From positions 23,279 through 87,278 of the forward strand of contig NZGC01000018.1 of assembly GCA_002689445.1 (NCBI GenBank): a stretch of 64,000 bases of DNA, given 5' to 3'. Source of the DNA: Gammaproteobacteria bacterium. GTDB lineage: Bacteria; Pseudomonadota; Gammaproteobacteria; Pseudomonadales; Azotimanducaceae. Shown one piece after another: positions 58,026 through 64,000 of the stretch (the first letter of the stretch is position 1; each line of letters begins with the position of its first letter). The notes below the pieces were generated by a model. It did no database searches, was not told the DNA's origin, and saw only the letters and a program-made list of their open reading frames with translations. The position numbers and the translations under genes are program-made.

Positions 58026-59924
58026 ATGGCGTTGATCCAAATTACAGAGCCAGGTCAAGCGGTTGATCCTCACCAGAGAAAGCGAGCGGCTGGGATTGAT
58101 CTGGGTACCACCAACTCGCTGATTGCGAGTGTGCGTGAGGGCCAGACAGAAACGTTACAGGATGTCGTAGGCAATAGTCTGTTGCCGAGCGTTGTGCACT
58201 ATGGCGCGGATAAAAATGGTGCCTCAGAAATCACGGTGGGAGCAGCAGCGCTAGCGAAAGCGACAACGGATCCGATGAACACAATCGCCTCGGCCAAGCG
58301 ACTCCTGGGGCGTGGGTTGGCAGAGCTGGCAGGTACCGAAGCAGCCGAACAATATGCGTTCGTTCCTGTTCAAGAGGGTATGGTCCAGTTGCAAACAGCG
58401 GCTGGTTCCACCAGCCCGGTCCAAGTTTCCGCTGAAATTCTTAAGACATTGGCACAGCGAGGGTCAGAGACTTTAGGCGGTGAGTTAGATGGTGTCGTCA
58501 TTACTGTCCCCGCCTATTTCGACGATGCACAACGGCAGGCGACCCGCGACGCGGCGGAGCTTGCGGGCCTGCAAGTGTTGCGTTTGCTTAATGAGCCGAC
58601 AGCGGCTGCGGTAGCCTACGGGTTAGACAGTGGAGATGAGGGTTTAACCGTCATATACGACCTAGGCGGTGGGACCTTCGATGTGTCTCTGTTACGCCTC
58701 TCGCGTGGCGTGTTCGAAGTGCTGGCGACCGGTGGTAATGCCAGTTTGGGTGGCGATGACTTCGATCACCGGTTAATGTCGCTCATGCGTGCAAAGCTCA
58801 CTCCCGACCTTGTTTTGAGCCCGTCGTTAAACCGTCGATTATTAATGCAAGCCCGCTTTTGTAAGGAGACATTGAGTACAGAGGCAACGGTAAATTTTGA
58901 GTTAACCGAGGGCGATCTGCACTTAACAGGTTCCATATCACGTGCTGAATTTGAAGATGCGATCGCTGATTTAGTCGACGAAACCATTCGATCAGCGCGT
59001 CGAGTTATGAGAGATGCTGGGTTGGGTGAAGAAGCCGTCGATCAGGTGGTGCTGGTGGGAGGTGCGACCCGGGTGCCGCTGGTGCGGGCAAAGGTTGAGT
59101 CCTATTTTGGCAAGGCTCCTTTAACCCACATAGACCCGGATCGGGTGGTTGCTCTGGGTGCCGCGATGCAAGCGGATGTTTTAGTCGGCAATAAACCCGA
59201 TGCAGAAATGCTCTTGCTGGATGTTTTGCCCCTGTCACTTGGCCTTGAGACCATGGGGGGGTTAGTTGAAAAACTGATTGCTCGGAATACGCCGATACCC
59301 GTCCAGCGAGCTCAGGAGTTTACAACCTTTAAAGATGGTCAATCAGCCATGCTGATTCACGTAATGCAAGGTGAAAGGGAGCAAGTGGCTGATTGCCGCT
59401 CCCTGGCGCGATTTGAATTAAAAGGCATTCCGGCAATGGTAGCGGGTGCTGCCAAGATCCGAGTGGTGTTTCAAGTGGATGCCGATGGCTTGTTGTCGGT
59501 TTCCGCGAGTGAAACAGGCACGGGAGTAACGGCAGCCGTGGTGGTGAAACCGTCTTATGGTTTATCCGACCAGGAAATCACTCAAATGTTGAAGAGTTCT
59601 TTTGCCCACGCTCAGGAAGATGCGGAGGCCAGAATGTTGCTTGAAGCACGTTTAGACGCGGAGCAATTGACAGAGGCGCTTCGATCGGCGCTTGCCCAAG
59701 ATGGCGAAGCCCTTTTGAGTGATGAGGTCAGATTAGGACTGTTTCAAGGAATCGACCAGTTAGCGCAAGTTGCCGGTGGGAGCGATGTTGCTTTGATCAA
59801 AGCCGAGACCGAAAAGCTCAGTCAGGCCAGCGATCCGTTTGCGGCACTGCGAATGGATCAAGAAGTGCGGCGGGCATTGGCGGGGCATACTCTAGATGAT
59901 GTCTTGCCGGTCGAGTCATCCTAA
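58026..59924 (+). CDS. hscA: Hsp70-type chaperone HscA
   Basis: Specialised Hsp70 that drives cluster release from IscU. The ATPase domain begins [16 protein letters not shown] and contains [26 protein letters not shown] and [13 protein letters not shown]. The substrate-binding domain follows at about residues 390-510. It starts one base after the hscB stop. 632 residues is slightly above the E. coli length. Confidence 0.97.
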   Translation: MALIQITEPGQAVDPHQRKRAAGIDLGTTNSLIASVREGQTETLQDVVGNSLLPSVVHYGADKNGASEITVGAAALAKATTDPMNTIASAKRLLGRGLAELAGTEAAEQYAFVPVQEGMVQLQTAAGSTSPVQVSAEILKTLAQRGSETLGGELDGVVITVPAYFDDAQRQATRDAAELAGLQVLRLLNEPTAAAVAYGLDSGDEGLTVIYDLGGGTFDVSLLRLSRGVFEVLATGGNASLGGDDFDHRLMSLMRAKLTPDLVLSPSLNRRLLMQARFCKETLSTEATVNFELTEGDLHLTGSISRAEFEDAIADLVDETIRSARRVMRDAGLGEEAVDQVVLVGGATRVPLVRAKVESYFGKAPLTHIDPDRVVALGAAMQADVLVGNKPDAEMLLLDVLPLSLGLETMGGLVEKLIARNTPIPVQRAQEFTTFKDGQSAMLIHVMQGEREQVADCRSLARFELKGIPAMVAGAAKIRVVFQVDADGLLSVSASETGTGVTAAVVVKPSYGLSDQEITQMLKSSFAHAQEDAEARMLLEARLDAEQLTEALRSALAQDGEALLSDEVRLGLFQGIDQLAQVAGGSDVALIKAETEKLSQASDPFAALRMDQEVRRALAGHTLDDVLPVESS

Positions 59925-59948
59925 AAGCCGCTTACCAGAGAGAGGGCC

Positions 59949-60287
59949 ATGCCTAAGATAATTGTATTGCCGCACCAAGAGCGGTGTCCCGAGGGAATGG
60001 TCTTTGATGCCGAATCAGGGACAGTTTTGATCGATGAAGCCCTCGCGCACGGAGTAAAAATTGAGCATGCTTGTGAAAAGGCTTGCGCCTGCACCACTTG
60101 TCACGTCGTTGTACGAGAAGGCTTCGACTCGTTAGAGGAATCGGATGAGCTCGAGGATGACCTCCTCGATAAAGCATGGGGTTTAGAGCCAGATTCGCGC
60201 CTCAGTTGTCAGTTGATCGTTGGCGATGAAGATTTGGTGATCGAGATTCCTCGGTATACCATCAATCAAGTCTCGGAAAATCATTAG
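59949..60287 (+). CDS. fdx: [2Fe-2S] ferredoxin of the ISC system
   Basis: Adrenodoxin-type ferredoxin of 112 residues that supplies electrons for cluster assembly. Ligand cysteines are Cys42, Cys48 and Cys51 (ACEKACACTTC; Cys46 is the extra conserved one) and Cys87 (LSCQL). It lies between hscA and iscX as usual. Confidence 0.97.
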   Translation: MPKIIVLPHQERCPEGMVFDAESGTVLIDEALAHGVKIEHACEKACACTTCHVVVREGFDSLEESDELEDDLLDKAWGLEPDSRLSCQLIVGDEDLVIEIPRYTINQVSENH

Positions 60288-60295
60288 GTGCGCTG

Positions 60296-60490
60296 ATGAA
60301 GTGGACAGAGAGTTTGGAGATTGCACTGGCGCTCATAGACGCGCATCCAGAAGTCGACCCATTGACAGTACGGTTTACAGATCTGAAAAATTGGGTGGAG
60401 GCGCTAGCCGATTTCGACGATGAACCCGATCGTTGCGGGGAGCGCATACTTGAGGCAATCCAGATGTGTTGGATAGACGAAGCCGACTGA
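60296..60490 (+). CDS. iscX: Fe-S assembly protein IscX
   Basis: A 64-residue acidic protein that binds IscS and may modulate cluster assembly or donate iron. The family opening MKWTESLEIALALIDAHPEVDP and the ending ILEAIQMCWIDEAD are characteristic. It closes the isc operon, eight bases after fdx. Confidence 0.96.
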   Translation: MKWTESLEIALALIDAHPEVDPLTVRFTDLKNWVEALADFDDEPDRCGERILEAIQMCWIDEAD

Positions 60491-60552
60491 ACTAAAGAAG
60501 CAGATTAAACTAAATAAGGTGGGTTTCTCTATTTTGCTGGGCTTACAACGCG

Positions 60553-60558
60553 TATAAT
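60553..60558 (+). promoter_or_regulatory. Probable -10 element of ndk
   Basis: A perfect TATAAT about 40 bases before the ndk ATG, followed by a GC-rich CGCGCC discriminator. The nearest TTGCTG is only 13 bases upstream, too close for a normal -35. Confidence 0.5.
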
Positions 60559-60598
60559 GCCGCGCCTTGAAATCCCTAAAATCAGGAGTGATACCGTC

Positions 60599-61024
60599 AT
60601 GGCCTTAGAACGAACTTTTTCAATTATTAAACCCGACGCGGTGGCTAAGAATGCGATTGGTCAGATCTTAGCGCGCTTTGAGGCTGCCGGGCTTCGAGTT
60701 GTCGCCTCTCGCATGGAGCGACTGACCGAAGAAAAAGCCAAAGGCTTCTATGCTGAGCATGAGGGCAAAGGGTTCTTTGAAGATTTGGTCGCGTTTATGA
60801 CATCGGGCCCTGTGGTGGTTCAGGTGCTCGAGGGCGAAAATGCTATTGTCCGCAATCGAGAGCTGATGGGGGCGACCAATCCCAAAGAAGCAGCCAGCGG
60901 AACCATCCGCGCTGACTTTGCAGACAGCATCGATGCGAACGCTGTACACGGTTCGGATGCGCCTGAGTCAGCTGCACGTGAGATCAGTTACTTTTTTAGC
61001 GCCGAGCAAATCTGCGAGAGATGA
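60599..61024 (+). CDS. ndk: Nucleoside diphosphate kinase
   Basis: Balances nucleoside triphosphate pools through a phospho-histidine. Catalytic His117 is in [12 protein letters not shown]. The ATG at 60599 ([14 protein letters not shown]) has AGGAG upstream and gives 141 residues, the usual length; an earlier in-frame ATG at 60557 adds an unlikely 14 residues. The stop overlaps the rlmN start (ATGA). Confidence 0.97.
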   Translation: MALERTFSIIKPDAVAKNAIGQILARFEAAGLRVVASRMERLTEEKAKGFYAEHEGKGFFEDLVAFMTSGPVVVQVLEGENAIVRNRELMGATNPKEAASGTIRADFADSIDANAVHGSDAPESAAREISYFFSAEQICER

Positions 61025-62142
61025 ACGTGACGCCGCCAGATAAGATCGATTTATTGGGTCTGAGCCAAGACCAAATGACTTCGATCTTAGTGGATCTCGG
61101 CGAGAAGCCTTATCGAACCGCGCAAGTGATGAAGTGGTTACATCATCGCTCGGTGACGGCCATTGACGAGATGACCGATATCAGCAAAAAACTTCGGGCG
61201 GAGTTCAAGCTGAACGCTGAGATCCACGAGCCAGAGATGATCTCTGAGCAAGTCTCAGCGGATGGCACTCGAAAATGGTTGTTGCGCGCTCGATCTGGAA
61301 GTGCGATTGAAACCGTGTTCATTCCAGAGGGCACCCGAGGCACCTTGTGTGTGTCGAGCCAAGTAGGGTGTGTCCTTGATTGCAAATTTTGCTCAACGGG
61401 AAAGCAGGGCTTTAACTCAAATCTCACCGCCGGTGAGATCGTCGGTCAGTTGCGCGTGGCAGAAAGACAACTTGCCGGCGTCTACTCAGCTCGAAAGCGT
61501 GCTGTGACCAATATCGTATTGATGGGAATGGGAGAACCCTTGCTCAATATTGAACAGGTTATCCCCGCTGTGTCGATTATGATGGATGATTTAGGCTACG
61601 GAATCTCCAAGCGTAAGGTCACGATATCAACAGCGGGGGTGGTACCGGGCATTCAACGGCTCAAAGAAACCACCGATGCGTCCTTAGCCATATCGTTGCA
61701 CGCACCCAATGACGCGCTGCGAGATCAGTTGGTTCCTATTAATCGTAAATACCCGATTGCGCAATTATTGTCGGCGTGTCGCGATTATGCGGAAAATCTG
61801 GGAGAAAAAAGAACCGTTACCATCGAATACACGCTGCTCGATGGGGTCAACGACCAAGCCTTTCATGCAGAGGAACTGGCGGCGTTATTGGCTGACTTTC
61901 CGTGCAAAATTAATTTAATTCCGTTTAATCCGTTCCCGGGTTCTGGCTTTAGACGACCCAACGCCGCCAATGTTCGCTATTTTCAAGAATACTTAGTCAA
62001 CAAGGGCTTTTCTGCGATGGTGAGAACCACACGGGGGGATGATATCGATGCGGCCTGTGGTCAGCTTGCAGGGCAGGTCGCTGACCGAACGCAGCGAAGT
62101 GCTCGTTATCGGAAGATTGCAGCGGAAGGAGGCTTGATATGA
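61021..62142 (+). CDS. rlmN: Dual-specificity rRNA/tRNA methyltransferase RlmN
   Basis: Radical-SAM enzyme that methylates A2503 of 23S rRNA and A37 of some tRNAs. The cluster motif CVLDCKFC gives Cys117, Cys121 and Cys124. The late Cys346 (AACGQL) is the second catalytic cysteine. It overlaps ndk and pilF by four bases each (ATGA), so the three are a tightly coupled unit. 373 residues is normal. Confidence 0.98.
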   Translation: MNVTPPDKIDLLGLSQDQMTSILVDLGEKPYRTAQVMKWLHHRSVTAIDEMTDISKKLRAEFKLNAEIHEPEMISEQVSADGTRKWLLRARSGSAIETVFIPEGTRGTLCVSSQVGCVLDCKFCSTGKQGFNSNLTAGEIVGQLRVAERQLAGVYSARKRAVTNIVLMGMGEPLLNIEQVIPAVSIMMDDLGYGISKRKVTISTAGVVPGIQRLKETTDASLAISLHAPNDALRDQLVPINRKYPIAQLLSACRDYAENLGEKRTVTIEYTLLDGVNDQAFHAEELAALLADFPCKINLIPFNPFPGSGFRRPNAANVRYFQEYLVNKGFSAMVRTTRGDDIDAACGQLAGQVADRTQRSARYRKIAAEGGLI

Positions 62143-62888
62143 GCCTGCTAAGGTTGCTTTTGTTGCTAGCCCTCGGGGGCTGCATTGCCGGGCAACCTAA
62201 AAACAATTTGGTGGACGAAGCGGAAGTCGCTGAGCGAGCCACAGCGCTGGGAGTTGCTTACCTGCAGCAAGGCGATTTAGTGCGGGCTAAAGAGAATTTG
62301 CTCAAGGCGCTATCGGTCGACAAGCGGTCCGCACGAGCGCATCACACGTTGGCCATTGTTTTCCAGCAGGAGCAAGAGTTCGACCTGGCGGAAGATTATT
62401 TCAAACGTGCGATTGGGTTAGATGAATCGTTGACGGCCACCAGAAACAATTATGGCGCGTTCCTGTATGCAATGGGGCGACCTCAGGAAGCTGTTCTCGA
62501 GTTAATTCGAGCAACGGAAGATCGTTTCTATGAACTTCGGCCTCAAGCCTTTGAGAATTTAGGCGTGGCCTATTTGGCACTCGAAGACCGGGCGAAGGCG
62601 CGAGAGGCTTTTGATCGAGGGTTAGCGTTGAATCCTCGCTTACCTCGAGCCCTGATCGAATTGGCTGTGTTAGAAGTGGCGGAGCAAAATTTTTCGGCCG
62701 CTCGCCAGCATTATCTTGCCTACCAAGGGTTGGCCGGAGATTCGCCCAAAAGCTTGTCGGTCTGCGTCACCGTGAATACGGTGTTTAAGGCTTACGACGC
62801 CGCCGGTCAGTGTCGAGCCGATTTGCTGCGCATTTATCCCGCCTCTGAGGAGGCAATCAGGCTGGCGGCTGAGCGTGGTGACCGATGA
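62139..62888 (+). CDS. pilF: Type IV pilus secretin pilotin PilF/PilW
   Basis: Outer-membrane lipoprotein needed for assembly of the PilQ secretin. A short signal ends in the lipobox LALGGC. TPR repeats follow ([63 protein letters not shown]). 249 residues fits. The gene lies between rlmN and rodZ, as in Pseudomonas. With pilU at 15.6 kb it supports type IV pili in this organism. Confidence 0.93.
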   Translation: MSLLRLLLLLALGGCIAGQPKNNLVDEAEVAERATALGVAYLQQGDLVRAKENLLKALSVDKRSARAHHTLAIVFQQEQEFDLAEDYFKRAIGLDESLTATRNNYGAFLYAMGRPQEAVLELIRATEDRFYELRPQAFENLGVAYLALEDRAKAREAFDRGLALNPRLPRALIELAVLEVAEQNFSAARQHYLAYQGLAGDSPKSLSVCVTVNTVFKAYDAAGQCRADLLRIYPASEEAIRLAAERGDR

Positions 62889-64000
62889 ATGATTCGTTGA
62901 ACAGCGGCGGCTCAGAGCAGTCTGTTGCCGATTGGGTGCGTAGCCAGCGAGAATCGCTTGGGCTGTCCCAAGAAGCAGTGGCAGAACAACTGTTTTTAAC
63001 GACAACCTTTATACGGTATCTGGACGCGGGTGAATTTGACCGCTTTCCAAAGCAGGCGTTTGTGAGAGGTTATCTGCGAAGCTACGCGAGAGTGATCGGA
63101 TTGGACGGCGATGCGGTCGTTCGCCAGTTTGACTCAGAGTTTAGGACCGAACCCCAAGAAGCCGTAGCCGAATTGTCCTCAAGTATTAAGGCCAATCGAT
63201 TTTCGGGGCCCGTGGTGCTGTCGGGAATGGTTGGTTTGGTATTTGTATTGCTTTTGGTTGTCTTGGTTTGGGCCTTTTTACCCGCATCGGAAGAGCGGCA
63301 AGATCCTTTTGCCAAGCAAGCAACAAGCAATCCTGAGCAACTCATCGATGGTGAGCCAACAATGGGAGGTGAGCTAACAAAGAGTAAAGGGCCAACAATC
63401 GCGAGGGAGCCAGCAAGTGATAGCGAGCAGAGCGATGATGTCTCCCTAAGTGCATCCCTTGCGCCGCAAGAACAAAATGCTTTGGAGGAATCAAACGCTC
63501 TAGTGCCGGTCGATCAAGCATCGGTTATGGAGGCGGATCTTTCGGCATTGCTGGATCCAACCAAGGAGGTTGCAACCGATTCGGATGCTGCGCAAGAGCC
63601 GCAGGTTCCCCAAACAACAGTGTCGAAAACTCTGGTATCCGAATCCCTGGATGCTCGGGGGGGCTCGCTGAGTGCTAGCACTGATTCGGAGAGTCAACCG
63701 ATCGAGGAGAGGGGCGCAAATCCAGAACAGGGGCTGGGTGCCCTTCGTGACTCAACCTTTGCCGCTATCGACGAAGGGAGAGCGGTAGATCAGGCCGCAT
63801 CGCGAAGATTCCAGTTGGGTCAGGGCAGTTTGGATACAGCAAGAGTGTCTGTAGAGCGATCTCCGATCGATGGAAGACGTTTGATAAAAGTTGATGCGGG
63901 CGGACCGGATAGGTTGAGTGCAGCCTTCAGCGCTGCTTGTTGGGTCGAAGTCGAAGATGCCAATCAAACCTTGATCTATGGTGATCTGAGCCGGGCGGGT
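62885..64000 (+). CDS. rodZ: Cytoskeletal protein RodZ, truncated by the window edge
   Basis: RodZ links MreB to the cell-wall synthesis machinery and sets rod shape. The start ATG at 62885 overlaps the pilF stop. An N-terminal helix-turn-helix domain (WVRSQRESLGLSQEAVAEQLFL through FVRGYLRSYARVIGLD) is followed by a single membrane helix near residue 105 and a long acidic, Ser/Glu-rich periplasmic linker. The C-terminal domain begins about residue 320 (CWVEVEDANQTLIYGDL). The frame stays open at base 64000, so the last residues are missing. Confidence 0.94.
   Translation, partial: MNDSLNSGGSEQSVADWVRSQRESLGLSQEAVAEQLFLTTTFIRYLDAGEFDRFPKQAFVRGYLRSYARVIGLDGDAVVRQFDSEFRTEPQEAVAELSSSIKANRFSGPVVLSGMVGLVFVLLLVVLVWAFLPASEERQDPFAKQATSNPEQLIDGEPTMGGELTKSKGPTIAREPASDSEQSDDVSLSASLAPQEQNALEESNALVPVDQASVMEADLSALLDPTKEVATDSDAAQEPQVPQTTVSKTLVSESLDARGGSLSASTDSESQPIEERGANPEQGLGALRDSTFAAIDEGRAVDQAASRRFQLGQGSLDTARVSVERSPIDGRRLIKVDAGGPDRLSAAFSAACWVEVEDANQTLIYGDLSRAG

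Overview
The window reads as chromosomal DNA of a free-living, aerobic Gammaproteobacterium of the broad Pseudomonas/marine (Pseudomonadales-type) kind. Several gene strings are typical of that class: holD-rimI-prfC, pepA-holC-valS with divergent lptF-lptG, queA-tgt-yajC-secD-secF, suhB/trmJ, the complete iscR-iscS-iscU-iscA-hscB-hscA-fdx-iscX operon, and ndk-rlmN-pilF-rodZ. A FabY-type ketoacyl synthase and a PilU retraction ATPase point the same way. Species cannot be named from the sequence alone. No phage, insertion sequence, CRISPR array or integrase was found; this is mostly core genome with small accessory insertions.

Layout. 1-9.2 kb: end of an outer-membrane protein, a repeat-rich gap, then holD, rimI, prfC, fabY, a thiolase, a MaoC hydratase and class I fumarase. 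9.8-15.6 kb: a 1640-residue single-chain biotin carboxylase/carboxyltransferase and a LysR regulator. 15.6-21.2 kb: pilU, a PurM of Bacteroidetes-like type, hisH-hisF, slyX, a quinone reductase and a cold-shock protein. 21.3-29.1 kb: valS, a small unknown gene, holC, pepA, lptF-lptG and an RDD protein. 29.2-34.9 kb: a minus-strand operon (TauD-type dioxygenase, PlsC, HpcH aldolase, thioesterase), a divergent MarR-GNAT regulator with nested palindromes, a HIT protein and a carbonic anhydrase. 35.1-45.1 kb: an accessory stretch with GMC oxidoreductase, amidohydrolase, Ddn-like protein, AmiD-type amidase, a DUF305-LVIVD secreted protein, CBS and VOC proteins, a lone FliL and tRNA-Leu(CAA). 45.2-64 kb: queuosine genes split by an EAL-HDOD gene, Sec accessory genes, trmJ, the Fe-S assembly operon, ndk, rlmN, pilF and rodZ.

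Functional themes. Acyl-CoA and fatty-acid metabolism recurs (thiolase, MaoC hydratase, carboxylase, FabY, PlsC, thioesterase). Envelope biogenesis is well represented (LptFG, SecDF-YajC, RodZ, AmiD). Translation and tRNA modification (RF3, ValS, QueA, Tgt, TrmJ, RlmN) and Fe-S assembly (serving for example fumarase and RlmN) complete the set.

Most notable: (1) the fused carboxylase in the order CT-alpha, helical linker, CT-beta, BC, BCCP; (2) a consensus-perfect sigma-54 promoter at 46488-46503 reading into two strong hairpins with C/U-rich loops and an anti-Shine-Dalgarno tail, a candidate small regulatory RNA in the unusually long queA-tgt gap; (3) several short tandem repeats and purine-rich leaders in intergenic DNA on the plus strand; (4) overlapping perfect palindromes just upstream of the MarR-GNAT gene; (5) a GMC oxidoreductase in which the usual active-site His is Pro.
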